A stretch of DNA of 22,353 nt from assembly GCA_903772945.1 (NCBI GenBank), contig CAICTM010001806.1, positions 1-22,353 of the forward strand. Direction: 5' to 3'. The stretch comes from Seminavis robusta (lineage: Eukaryota; Bacillariophyta; Bacillariophyceae; Naviculales; Naviculaceae). Shown here in pieces: positions 8,867 through 18,637 of the stretch. Within the stretch, counting starts at the first letter, position 1; every line of letters starts with the position of its first letter. Below the pieces are notes generated by a model. The model worked only from the letters and a program-made list of their open reading frames with translations, did not search any database and had not been told where the DNA came from. Position numbers and translations under genes: made by a program.

Positions 8867-10227
8867 CATAAAAGAAAACGACCACAACAAAGACGTTTCC
8901 ACGCAGGAGAATCACTCGAGGAGCAAACAACCCACAATCTACGAAGACAACAATTACTACAGTTGCTTGAGTGATAGCGACAACGAAGAAGAAGACAATG
9001 ACGACAAAATTCAAGGTAGCCCAAAATGTGCTAGAGGAGCAGCTGAACCGACGTTGGAGCTTGCACACGGCAAAGCTGGCCAGAACTCCTCTACCATTGA
9101 ACGATCGACATGATGTGATGATGAGATCGGTGGAAGGTTGGGAGCAGGACGACTCTTTGGTAACGGACAAAGAGTGGATAGATGTGTCGGATGCGGCAGC
9201 ACGAGGGATTAGACAGAACACGTGGGAAGCGTATGCAGCCCCGGACTTCAAGGAAACATTCACGAGTGTCGAACAGTTTCTACAAGTCCTGAAGCTGACG
9301 GCAGCCGACATAGGTGGAAATCTCGACCTTGCACGTTTCCATATGATAGCGTTGGCTTGGACATGCCAATTGATGATCTTCCGAGATTGGACTCCAGGCA
9401 CAACAATCATACCGGGCGCAATGCTAACATGCAAAGCAAAGCGCGTTCAAAACGTCAACGAGGCAATTGGAGAAGCACAAAACTTCGGACAAACAGCCTG
9501 CAGTATTCCAAAAGAAGAAGTGGAGTACGTGGCGGATATGGTTGCTCAAGCGCAGTTCAATCGAGAATGGAAACTACTGGTAGGAGACATTCCATTGCTG
9601 AAGCAAGCACCACAGGACGATCCATGACAAGCGATCATTCGATGGAAACGATTGATCACGATCAGCGTGTATATGAACAGTCAGGCAAGCGTGTGGGTAG
9701 ATGCAGCGAAAAAACACATCACAAAGGAACAGCTGCCACAAGACATGATCCTCGGCACAAAGGACTTCCGAGTGAGGGAACTGTCCTACGGAAAAACGGA
9801 ATTCCAAGGATCACAGCTGAGCGTATTCTCAGTGCCACCCGCAAAGGCAAAGCCATGGAGCGAAATGTTGACATATGCTTGTTGGGAGTGGATGATGCAA
9901 CAACGGCGACTGGTATACATACGCTACGAACTACATTCCCAAACGATCCTAGGCGTCCGCAAACGCGTGCAAAAGACACAAGGGATTTTGATGTTTATGT
10001 TGGGTCAGTATACAAAGGACGGACCTGGTTGGCAGAAGGTAGGCCAACACTACTGGCAAACGCGTTTGAACTTTGCAGGAGATTCGACGAATCTACCAAT
10101 GGCTCAGTCTCAGTTGGGTAGCGATATAGGAAATGCAGTGCCCAGTGAAGTTTTTCAATGTCATCTGGATCAATTCGGGCTTCTTCCACTGTTGTTGTTT
10201 GAAGATCTTCCCACACCTGGGCAGTGA
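8856..10227 (+). pseudogene. Uncharacterised gene with one frameshift and one nonsense codon
   Basis: From ATG 8856 the frame encodes an acidic N-terminus (SDSDNEEEDNDDK). Around 9010 the sensible frame changes by one base to FKVAQNVLEEQLNRRWSLH and runs to a TGA at 9625-9627. The same frame then continues without another stop through QAIIRWKRLITISVYMNSQ and SVFSVPPAKAKPWSEML to TGA at 10227. The protein is about 450 residues, with hydrophobic helices (HMIALAWTCQLMIF) and basic segments, and has no motif I can name. The TGA would be CGA (Arg) before one CpG transition. The last roughly 40 codons overlap antisense with a transposase fragment, so the native end is uncertain. A second frame (9222-10121) is also open for 299 codons but is Arg/Thr/Ser-rich and probably incidental. 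Confidence 0.5.
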
Positions 10228-10420
10228 CAGAAGGATCGACACCATACATCCCCTTGTACTGCTCAACATTAGTTTGGCGAATCCTCTGCCCCAGACGCTT
10301 ATGGGTCCAACCTAAGACTTTCAGCCCTTTCATCAGGATCTCATCAGGAGTGAAAATTACCACACCTGGCAGTAGTCCATCATCGGAGGAATCGAGGAAT
10401 CGTCCATGATCATGTCATTG
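10100..10420 (-). pseudogene. N-terminal fragment of a diatom-type DDE transposase
   Basis: The minus-strand frame carries LGWTHKRLGQRIRQTNVEQY, then KGMYGVDPSVTAQVWEDLQT and DIEKLHWALHFLYRYPTETE. The spacing of a helix with MYG..P...VWEDLQ, a variable linker, then LHWALHFLYRYPTE matches the N-terminal helical region of a multicopy DDE-endonuclease family that I recall from diatom genomes (PIF/Harbinger-like). After PTETE the similarity ends, and the catalytic DDE domain is absent, so this is a truncated copy. No proper ATG was found upstream; an in-frame stop lies just 5' of about 10420. It abuts or overlaps the 3' end of the plus-strand gene, suggesting that an insertion or rearrangement replaced that gene's end. 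Confidence 0.5.
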
Positions 10421-10770
10421 TCAAGGGCTGCTATGGTCTGGTTCAGCACTGGCCCAAATGTTGAAATGTACGTGTACAATACTAGTAGTAGCATGGCTTC
10501 TCAAGGTTTTCTGTTTCTCGCGTCCAACAGATCCAGTTTCTCGCTCTCAAGCGTAATTGGTACCAGTACCAGTATTCCCCACCCTATCAAGCATTCCAAG
10601 TTCATCGAAGCTTTGACCCATGACCCATTTTTCTACACACCCTCCACGTGGAAACATTACTGAACGGGTTCGTGAACCTCATTCTTGGCAGAGATAGAGG
10701 TGCGCCATCCAAAGATCGGACAAAGATCCGACAAAGATCCAAAAGCCGCATGCGTGTGGCTACAGTACTG
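10421..10770. other. Intergenic flank of the retrotransposon
   Basis: I see no convincing gene. The stretch contains GGTACCAGTACCAGTA-like words (near 10558-10575), a short AAGATCCGACAAAGATCC duplication near 10715-10740 and a GCTACAGTACTGGTAG motif right before the element. Similar CTACCAGTACCGGTAG sequence occurs on the other side of the element. Confidence 0.45.
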
Positions 10771-10774
10771 GTAG
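10771..10774. repeat. Target-site duplication GTAG (left)
   Basis: GTAG precedes the TG of the left LTR and also follows the CA of the right LTR (16571-16574). Length 4 is within the 4-6 bp range of Ty3/gypsy integrases. Confidence 0.7.
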
Positions 10775-11201
10775 TGCACTACGCTAAAAGCTAGTGTAAA
10801 GATCTTTCGAGTGTTTTGAGTTTGAGAGAATGAAAGTTATGAGAGAGATTAGAAAGCTATGAAAACTAATCAACGAGAGAGATCATCATCAAGGGATCGT
10901 AGATCTGGCTTCCCGCGGGAGACTATAAAGTGTGATAGAGTAGGTTGCGGTAGTAATCCTACGTGTCTCCACGATCCTAAAACGGAACGTGTGGAAGATT
11001 CGTCTAGCATGGATCTAGTAGCGTGGAAGTACTCCACGCTGGCTAAATATCTAGAGCGATGTTTCATCATCAACCTAGTATGACTAGAGCGGTCATTGAG
11101 AAACCTGTCTCAATAACTATTCACGAGAGACTCAGTCATGAGTCGAACTCAAACCCTATCTAGGATCGAGTCGCGAATAAGGCTAAGAGCCGTGTATTGC
11201 A
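10775..11201 (-). repeat. 3' LTR (427 bp)
   Basis: TG...CA-bounded long terminal repeat. It is 97% or so identical to the right LTR by eye, apart from the extra tandem unit there. It lies downstream of integrase in the element's own orientation. Confidence 0.92.
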
Positions 11202-11212
11202 TTCGCCCCCTG
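11202..11212 (-). promoter_or_regulatory. Polypurine tract
   Basis: Read on the minus strand, CAGGGGGCGAA lies directly before the 3' LTR. A G/A-rich run in this position is where plus-strand DNA synthesis is primed in LTR retroelements. It is short and has one C. Confidence 0.6.
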
Positions 11213-11323
11213 ACAAGGGTCACAGAAGGCACGACATCAGTCGGACAAGGAGAACATATGATTTAAAGTGCGGGGCACTCTCATGAGATTGGATGTAGAC
11301 ATGTGCGTCGCACGATGGCAATC

Positions 11324-12313
11324 CTACAAGGGGATCAGGCCTTGTATGGGTGTATATACCTTATGTTCCAAGTCTGGTAGACTGTGCCGCCATTGGCGGT
11401 AGCATGCATGTTGGAGCCATGCAGTGCCATTGTCATTGACTCGGTCTATAGTGTAAGGACCTTTGTACTTTGGCTGACCGTACTTGCGGTGCTGATACTG
11501 TTGAATCATCACGGTATCGTTGACATTGTATTGATGAGGGACACGCATCGCGTTCTCCCTATCGTTGTTCTGTTGGATGAGTCGTTGGCGACGTTCCTTG
11601 ATGTACTTCCAGTTTGCTTCGAAACGGACGTTGTGAATCGCGTCACGGTTGAACACGAGCTGTGCAGGCGTTGCACGCAAGGTGGTACGAATTGTGGCGT
11701 TCATTGCGAAGCGAACCGCCGTGAGGACTCCATCCCAGGATCCGTTCACGAGGTCGTCTTGGCACTTGATGTTTTGAACAGCGATCAAGCTGCGTATGGT
11801 CTGATGAGCACGCTCGACCATGGAGTTGGCTTGAGGGTTGCGCGTGGTGATGAACTTGCGACGAAGTCCATATTCATCCCGGAGAGTCTTCTCGACCTCT
11901 GCGCGGAACTCACGTCCTCTATCCATGATAACCTCAGCGGCCATGGATACCGGTAAGCCACGTTTGTTCTAGGACGATGGCTACTTCGTCTGCGCCTTGG
12001 AGCAGATCTCTGCAATCTCGAACCATCCGGTTGGGATCAATCATTGTCAAGAATGAAGTGTACAGGAATTCTTTTCTTAGGATCCCCGAGTTGTAGGACC
12101 TATCAGGTCAATACATAGTCTTTCCAAGGGATCTCCTCGCAAGTCTTTGGAGGCATCAATCCAGCTTACGCGTCTTGGGTTTGTCATCTGGCAGCTTTGG
12201 CAATGCTGACATACTGGCCTGCACAGTCTTCGCAGTCCTTTCCAGTGTAGTGTTGGCTGATGGTTAGTTTCGTGTCGAGTCTCGCCAGGATGCATCAGCA
12301 ACCATGGTACCAT
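11324..12313 (-). pseudogene. Retrotransposon integrase
   Basis: The N-terminal part (12313-12077) shows the HHCC zinc-binding pattern: LMHPG and a nearby His, then CQHCQSCQMTN. The first catalytic Asp is in ERLCIDLIGPT. A frameshift follows around 12060-11945, where the frame reads FTSFLTMIDPNRMVRDCRDL. The main ORF (11944-11324) holds the second catalytic Asp in DRGREF and the Glu in NPQANSMVERAHQTI, so a complete D,D,E triad is present across the fragments. A GPY-type C-terminal segment is seen as KYGQPKYKGPYTIDRV near residue 160 of that ORF. No chromodomain is visible. Integrase would insert the element's cDNA into the genome. The frame breaks imply inactivity unless they are consensus errors. 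Confidence 0.85.
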
Positions 12314-13470
12314 TCGACTAGCTTCTTCTGATAGTCTAGGTCGACGATTTATCGTCCTTAACTATAAGTCGTAAGACTTATCCCTCTGGGGAAAGATTGC
12401 TTCTTGTAGTCGTTTGGCTTGTCCTGAGGAGTTCCTTGATTCGTTGTCGTCTTTCTGACGATGTTCGATCTCGTGGAACGAGAGAGGGAACTCGCTAGGG
12501 AAGTCCTCTTCGTCTGCAGCATGAGCTCACCGATCTCGCTGGCGTCCATTTGTTCTGAAAAACCGTGTTGTTGAGAGTTAAGTCTCGACAACGCATAGCG
12601 ACGATGTTGTTTCGCCCTTGATGTACCGTAGTTCAGGGCCGTATTCTTCCAGATAAGGCGCCATCGCATTACGCGATCGGTATTGAAGTTCTTACATGTA
12701 AGATTTTTGTGGTCCGTATGACAACGATCTTCTGTCCAGAAGAATGTTACGGAACTCTTTTAGAGTTTTTACGATACTGAGAAGTTCCTTCTCGGTAACG
12801 TGTACGTGTCTAAGCAGGGTTGAGCTTCCTGTTGTAGAACCGATAGGTTTTCCCTTCTGGGAAATACTGCACCTAGTTGAGTACACTCGCATCCGTGTGG
12901 ATAACGAATTTCGTTGAAGTCGGGTAAGCGAGCAAGGTTTCTTTGCTGATGATCTTCTTCATCTGGCTAAGGCCTTGTCGTGTTCGGCTTCCATTTCCAC
13001 TTCGTTGTTTTGGAAGTCAACGAAGCGAGTGGGCCATACATGTGATCGTCTAATCCACATGTCTCGATAGTATTCACTAGCCAATGAATCTACGGAGTCT
13101 TTTCTGTTGGTAGGAGGAGCGATATTCTGGATCGCGTCTATTTTCTTGGTTATAGGTTTGGATCCCTTCTCGATAATCCAGTAACCTAAGTATTCCAAGT
13201 TCTCCTCTTGCGAAGAAGGACTTGGAGCATTGATCTTAAGTCCGGCTTCTCGAAGCCTTCGAAGAACTTCATCCAACTTTTCAACGTGATCTGCCAGATC
13301 GCCGTAGTTAGGATGAGTAGATCATCAATGTATGCACGGACGTATTCTAGGTCGTGCATTAGTGTTCCCATCTTCTCTTGGAAGATGTCGGGACTATTAC
13401 ATAGGCCCATTGGCAACCTCTGGTACTCGTACTTTCCCCACGGGAGTACGATGGTACAGAGTTGCTTCGA
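12284..13470 (-). repeat. Internal tandem duplication, unit 1 (RT C-half, RNase H, IN start)
   Basis: This unit of 1187 bp starts at GCCAGGATGCATCAG and ends at AGAGTTGCTTCGA, where the second unit starts at once. On the minus strand it holds the RT core with RLPMGLCNSPDIFQEKMG and the YIDDLLILT catalytic motif (13521-13186), then RNase H remnants (12892-12692, with TEKELLSIVKTLKEFRNILL) and the start of integrase. It is the copy joined correctly to the remaining integrase. Frames are broken at many points by one-base indels. Confidence 0.9.
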
Positions 13471-14653
13471 GCCAGGATGCATCAGCACACCATGGTACCA
13501 TTCAACTAGCTTCTTCTGCATGTTTTAGGTACGACGATTTTATCGTCCTTAACTACTAAGTCGTAGGCTTATCCCCTGGGGAAAGATTGCTTCTTGTAGT
13601 CGTTTGGCTTGTCCCTGAGGAGCTTCTTGATATCGTTGTCGTCTTTCTGACGATGTTCGATCTCGGGGAACGAGAGAGGGAACTCGCTAGGAAGTCCTCT
13701 TTGTCTGCAGCATGAGTTCAGCGATCTCGCTGGCGTCCATTGTTCTGAAGAACCGTCTGTTGGAGATGTTAAGTCCGACAACGCATCGGACGATGTTCTG
13801 TTCGCTTTGATGTACCGTAGTTCAGGGCCGTATTCTTCCAGAATAAGCGCCATCGCATTACGCGATCGGTATTGAAGTCTTACATGTAAGATTCTTGTGG
13901 TCCGTATGTACAACGATCTTCTGTCCTAAAAGAATGTTACGGAACTCTTTTATTTTCTACGATACTGAGAAGTTCTTCTCGGTAACTGTGTAACGTGTCT
14001 GAGCAGGGTTGAGCTTCCTGCTGTAGAACGCGATAGTTTTTCCTTCTGGGAAATACTGCACCTAGTTGAGTACACTCGCATCCGTGTGGATAACGAATGT
14101 ATCGTTAAGTCAGGGTAGGCGAGCAAGGTTTCTTGCTGATGATCTTCTTCATCTGGCTAAAGGCCTTGTCGTGTTCGCTTCCAATTTCCACTTCGTTGTT
14201 TTGGAAGTCAACAAGGAGTGGTGCCAGTACATGTGATCGTCTAATCCACATGCTCGATAGTAGTTCACTAGTCAATGAATCTACGGAGTTCTCTTCTGTT
14301 GGTAGGAGGAGGATATTTTGATCGCGTCTATTTCTTGGTTATAGGTTGGATCCTTCTCGAGTAATCCAGTAACCTAGGATTCAAGTTCTCCTCTTGCGAA
14401 GAAGACTTGGTAGCATTATCTTAAGTCCGGCTTCTCGAAGCCTCCGGAGAACTTCATCCAACTTTCAACGTGATCTGCTAGATCCCGTTAGTTAGGATGA
14501 GTAGATCATCAATGTATGCACGGACGTATTCTAGGTCGTGCATTTGTGTTCCCATCTTCTCTTGGAAGATGTCGGGACTATTACATAGGCCCATTGGCAA
14601 CCTCTGGTACTCGTACTTTCCCACGGGAGTACGATGGTACAGAGTTGCTTCGA
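13471..14653 (-). repeat. Internal tandem duplication, unit 2
   Basis: This is the second copy of the 1.19-kb unit, continuous on its upstream (minus-strand) side with the RT N-terminal half. It again encodes the RT thumb/palm remainder, RNase H and a short piece of integrase ending at HPG, at which point the RT sequence SKQLCTIVLPW of unit 1 resumes. The copies differ by scattered substitutions and many single-base indels. The junction shares almost no microhomology. Confidence 0.9.
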
Positions 14654-14911
14654 GTGAGGTGACAGCTCGATGTGATAGTATCCCATGTTCAGGTCTAGAC
14701 TAGTAGCGTACTTGAATCCATCTAGGTTCAAGAGTATGTCCTGTATTTTTGGGATAGGATAAGGCTTCCGCTTAATCCTTTTGTTCAGTTCCCGGAAATC
14801 AGAGATGAATCGTACAGATCCATCTTTCTTGGGAATGATGAAAGTTCGTGCCGCCCACTCGGAACGGTTTACCTTCTGAGTACTCCTGCCTCGCAGAGAC
14901 TTCAACCCCAT
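14531..14911 (-). pseudogene. Reverse transcriptase N-terminal half
   Basis: This frame encodes the RT fingers and first palm motifs: FIIPKKDGSVRFISDFRELN, then YPIPKIQDILLNLDGFKYAT and SLDLNMGYYHIELSP with the first catalytic Asp, followed by TIVLPW. It then shifts frame; the correct continuation (KYEYQRLPMGLCNSPDIFQ and YIDD) is found in the duplicated units. The sequence is clearly of the Ty3/gypsy RT family, which copies element RNA into cDNA in cytoplasmic particles. Confidence 0.88.
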
Positions 14912-15074
14912 TTTAAGAGTGTTGGATGAACCCGTGGAATAGGATAGCCCTGCATGATAGGGTTAGCATCAGGGAGAAGTTCTACTTCGTAGTCTCCATT
15001 GCACATTTCCAAAAACCATCAATAGGTCAGAGTACTTCGTCAGTAAGGAATGAAGCTGTTCCTTCTCTTCGTGT

Positions 15075-15560
15075 TTAACTGATCTTGACTTTGGCAAACC
15101 TGCCTAAGTCAGCTTGTTCGTATTTCGCATCAAGAATCTTCTTGAGACGATCTGCACTGTCATCAACAGCGGTAGGATCAGGAAGAAGAAGTTTCTCTTC
15201 TTCATTGTTGTCGCTTCCTTCATAGAATAGATCGCCGTCCCATTCCACTGACAGGGTAGTGAAATTGAACTTGAATCCTAAGTCAGAGAGAATGTCTCGA
15301 CCTATGATCATGTCATACCCCCCAAGCTCTTGGTGACGTGTAAATCCCACTCGATGATTCTATCTTCGTGGAATTCAGGAATCAATGAACCTTTGCACTT
15401 CGTGCTGGTGTTTAATTCTCCTACAGGGTAGTCCACATTGTTTAGGACGCCCCAAGATCCTTCATGCGTAATTTCTTAGCATGAGTTGAGCAATCAAGGT
15501 TCCGGATGCTCCTGTATCCAGTAGCAACGGAGTGTGACGGGTTTTGGTTTCCCTTTTTCT
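15075..15560 (-). pseudogene. Retropepsin-like protease and linker
   Basis: On the minus strand, PLLLDTGASGTLIAQ (about 15530-15490) is the DTG/DSG active-site loop of an aspartic protease. Downstream, GYDMIIGRDILSDLGFKFNF (about 15320-15260) matches the conserved IIGRD(I/L)L segment of retroelement proteases, then an acidic linker leads towards RT. A frame change separates the two motifs. This enzyme would cleave the Gag-Pol precursor. Confidence 0.75.
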
Positions 15561-16084
15561 CGCTTGTTAAATCTAACATAGACGATGGGTTTGAGGTCTC
15601 TGTCTTGCGACGTTTACGAGGTGGTTGGCCACGGACGAGGTTAACGATGCTAAATAGATCATCAGAGTCTAGTTGGCAGCTTCTAGGCAATCATCTAATT
15701 TGCCGTAGTTCATGTTGCAAACAATTCTTGTTTACTAGTTAGTGAGATATCTTCATCACTTTGGTAGAGAATCGGAACATGGTTCCGTTGAGTCATCATC
15801 CTGGCCTAATCCTCAGATAGAGATTTCTCCATCCAAGTGATTGAAATTGATAGAGGAGTTGTCCTATTGTCAGAGTCTTCTGATTGGCGCTTGCAACATG
15901 GTTGCGAAGTTTGCAAGTGGTTGCACGAGTATCGTCGATCTCGTTTTCTTCGTCATTGTCGACGAGAAGGAAATGGGTTTGTCACGCAACTGTTTCTCGG
16001 AGTTGGGAACGCATGCTTTCTTGAGCCATCTTCTGGTGAAGGAATAGGTTGAGGGTAGCTGAAAGCTATTGTTTGTTAACAAAA
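15561..16084 (-). other. Short leader and vestigial gag region
   Basis: Between the 5' LTR and the protease there are only about 520 bp. The minus strand reads MAQESMRSQLRETVA and later TIGQLLYQFQSLGWRNLYLR, with several stops. I see no CCHC zinc knuckle or capsid-like domain, so gag is either deleted or very short. The bases just inside the 5' LTR are TTTTGTTAACAAACAATAGC on the minus strand, which lacks the TGG expected at a tRNA primer-binding site. Confidence 0.55.
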
Positions 16085-16570
16085 TGCACTACGCTAAAAG
16101 CTAGTGTAAAGATCTTTCGAGTGTTTTGAGTTTGAGAGAATGAAAGTTATGAGAGAGATAGAAAGCTATGAAAACTAATCAACGAGAGAGAATCATCATC
16201 AAGGGATCGTAGATCTGGCTCCCCGCGGGAGACTATAAAGTTGTGATAGAGTAGGTGCGGTGGTAATCCTACGTGTTCTCCACGATCCTAAAACGGAACG
16301 CGTGGAAGGTTTGTCTAGCCTGGATCTAGTAGCGTGGAAGTACTCCACGCTGGCTAAATATCTAGAGCGATGTTTCATCATCAACTAGTATGACTAGCGC
16401 GGTCATTGAGAACCCTGTCTCAAATGACTATTCACGAGAGACTCAGTCATGAGTCGAACTCAAACCCTATCTAGGATCGAGTCGCGAAAAGGCTAAGAGC
16501 CGTGTATTGAGTCGAACTCAAACCCTATCTAGGATCGAGTCGCGAATAAGGCTAAGAGCCGTGTATTGCA
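16085..16570 (-). repeat. 5' LTR (486 bp) with internal 59-bp tandem repeat
   Basis: This matches the left LTR but is 59 bp longer. The extra length comes from a tandem duplication of the block from GAGTCGAACTCAAACC to GCCGTGTATT near 16451-16568. In element orientation the duplicated block lies at the very 5' end of the LTR, in U3. Confidence 0.9.
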
Positions 16571-16574
16571 GTAG
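16571..16574. repeat. Target-site duplication GTAG (right)
   Basis: Matches GTAG at 10771-10774. Confidence 0.7.
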
Positions 16575-16584
16575 CTACAGCATA

Positions 16585-16602
16585 GCTACCAGTACCGGTA
16601 GC
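16585..16602. repeat. Inverted repeat in the promoter region
   Basis: GCTACC (16585-16590) and GGTAGC (16597-16602) form a 6-bp stem with spacer AGTACC. It lies about 80 bp upstream of the ATG at 16681, between the retroelement and the gene, so the element may have landed inside this promoter. Confidence 0.5.
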
Positions 16603-16680
16603 AAGTAGTCTAACCAGCAGCCATCCACCAATCCACGTCGCTTGCTTATTCTCGGAGCCGGCTACTACAGATCGCTGGCA

Positions 16681-18637
16681 ATGGTCACAACTCGCAGCAG
16701 CAAAAGCGAATATTCTGGTACTCCGGAGGCAAGACGAGGTAGGGGCAAGAGCACTGGAGGAAGTAGCAGGAAGCCGTCTCCTGCTGTTGTGTCTGTGACT
16801 GGCTCTAGCAGGAAAGTCAAGAACAAGGTTGGTTCTCCTGCACCGAGGAAGAAGTCTCTCTTTTCTAATGACGAAGATGACTACGATAACAAGGGCTACA
16901 GCAGTGACGAATTCAACTTCGAAGAGGAGGAAGACGAGCTTGGCGAACAGTCTGACAGCAACCATTCGGTGTCCACAACGGGATCTGGAGCCCGCAAGAG
17001 ACTGCCGAAAAACGTCCTAAAAGCTGTGCTCACTGATATCCAGCACGAAGGAGGGATCGGCGTGTTCCATCTAGCCTCTCCACAAGCACTCTGCAACATT
17101 CTAGACAAGCGACCTGAGTTGTATGGCAATCGAGGAGACATTACTCGAGTAGCGATTGGAAAGAAGGTTATCAAGTGGAGAAAGAAGTTTCACGAATCCA
17201 AGGAAAGCTGGAACCAACAACTGCGTGATTTGGGCATCACTGAGAAGGTGAAGCCTGTTGCTGCAAGAGGAGCGGCTGACAAGCCTGCCGCTGCAAAAGA
17301 GACAAAGAACGTTGGTTCGAAGACCTCAGTCCCTATAAAGACTGTTGACGTTCCAGCTGTGGTGCATGGCAGTGAGGATCCCCCATCGCCACTATCTACC
17401 AAATCTACTCTGTCATCATCAAAGACTCTCGATTACATTATGAGTGATCAGTATCCGAAAGGCGCCAGTAAGTGGTTTGTCGTATGTCCGTCTTTACTCC
17501 CCTGACTGTGAAACTAGCTGTGTGTCTCTCTTGCTGCAGTCATTATTATAGTGGACGATGAGAAGCCAGAAGGGAATGGACCCTTTTGGGTCTATCCTGT
17601 GCCAGACATGGAGTCAGTGGAAGAAGGGCAGGAGACAAAGGGGTTCTTAATAATGTGTTCTGTGGATCAACGCTTTGGTGAGCGGGATGGAACAGTGCAA
17701 TGGATCAGTGCCAAGGTGGTGGGGTGCAAACAGATCCATTTCAGGGTTCCTTCATTGCCATTCTTCATGATGCCATTAAGCACGATCCACCAGGATGCTG
17801 TTTACAAAGCCCTTGACGAACAACTCCCAGAAAGCATCATGAAATCTATCAATTACGGTGTTGCATTCCTTACTCCTTCTACTACGGGTGGCTCTGTGGA
17901 TCCCATGGAATCTGCTGTGGCTGAGTCTCGCAAGTGGACGACCTATGTCTTGGACTTTTCAAGGGTGTCTTATGTCGGGGAACTGAAAGCGTCTCTGGTG
18001 TCTAGAGAGGCTGGGACGGATGAGGTGCTTTCTTTTGATTATATTTTGTTGCCTTGCAAGTGGGAGACGGATGGCATGGCCAAAGAAGCAAGCGAGTTGG
18101 AAGAATTCTTGGGCTTCAGGGTGGGTGTTGAGCTTCCCCAGGCGCAAGCTTCGCGCAAGGTCAGGCGACCCCAACAGCCACCGAAGAGTAAAATGCAGCT
18201 GAGAAAGGAAGCCGCACTGGCAAAGATGAAGCCGTCATCATCTGGTCCGTCATCATCTGGTTAGTGGGGTGTCGTTTTGTCAGTATCTAAACTAGTTTTT
18301 GTTTGTCTAAACTTGTGCTTCTGTAGCACTGGATATAGAACAGCAAATGATAGACGCTATGAATGCAGCTGGTGGGACGGACGATGAAGAGGAAAAAGCG
18401 TGGGCACTGGCTCAACCGCTGAGGGACAAGGGCCAAGTCAATGAATGGGGATTCACGGAAATTGGTTGGGCTCAGGTTGGTGAGCTTCTGAGAGTGGAAG
18501 TTTGCCGTGGTGAAATGAGCATGGAGGAGCTCTGCACTGAGATGTGGAGCTATGCTCACCACATGGCCAACCAGAAACATAAAACGCAGAAGATGTCACC
18601 AGAGGAGATTGTGGTCAACTACGTCGTGATCAAGTAA
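16681..18637 (+). CDS. Three-exon uncharacterised nuclear-type protein
   Basis: Exon 1 (16681-17467) starts MVTTRSSKSEYSG and has a long basic then acidic disordered region (RKVKNK, NDEDDYDN, EEEEDELGEQ), followed by a folded helical segment beginning LPKNVLKAVLTDIQHEGGIG and including ILDKRPELYGNRGDITRVAI. Intron 1 is 17468-17539 (GTAAGT...CTGCAG, 72 bp). Exon 2 (17540-18259) encodes a mixed alpha/beta domain from DDEKPEGNGPFWVYPVPDME to FLGFRVGVEL, then a basic tail. Intron 2 is 18260-18326 (GTTAGT...TGTAG, 67 bp). Exon 3 reads LDIEQQMIDAMNAAGGTDDE and NEWGFTEIGWAQVGELLRVE and stops at TAA 18635-18637. Phases match at both junctions. About 590 residues, no signal peptide or membrane segment. 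The disordered charged N-terminus suggests a nuclear protein. I know no named family. The frame stays open for 100 codons past the stop. Confidence 0.75.

Larger units (their letters stand above)
10775..16570 (-). mobile_element. Ty3/gypsy LTR retrotransposon with internal duplication
   Basis: The element has two similar LTRs beginning TGCACTACGC and ending GTGTATTGCA, a 4-bp target duplication and a purine-rich tract next to the 3' LTR. Internal coding lies on the minus strand in the order protease, reverse transcriptase, RNase H, integrase, which places it in Ty3/gypsy (Metaviridae-type) rather than Ty1/copia. Total length is 5.8 kb, but about 1.2 kb of that is a tandem duplication, so the ancestral form was near 4.6 kb. 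The LTRs differ by roughly ten substitutions in 427 bp plus several single-base indels, indicating a fairly recent insertion. Many frameshifts interrupt pol. Some differ between the duplicated units as single-base indels, which is what unpolished long-read consensus would give, so calling it dead is not certain. Confidence 0.92.

Noticed and set aside
8688..9434. 248-codon minus-strand ORF
   Set aside because: It runs through the hairpin repeats and opposite the plus-strand gene, with Ser/Cys/Val-rich translation typical of an antisense shadow.
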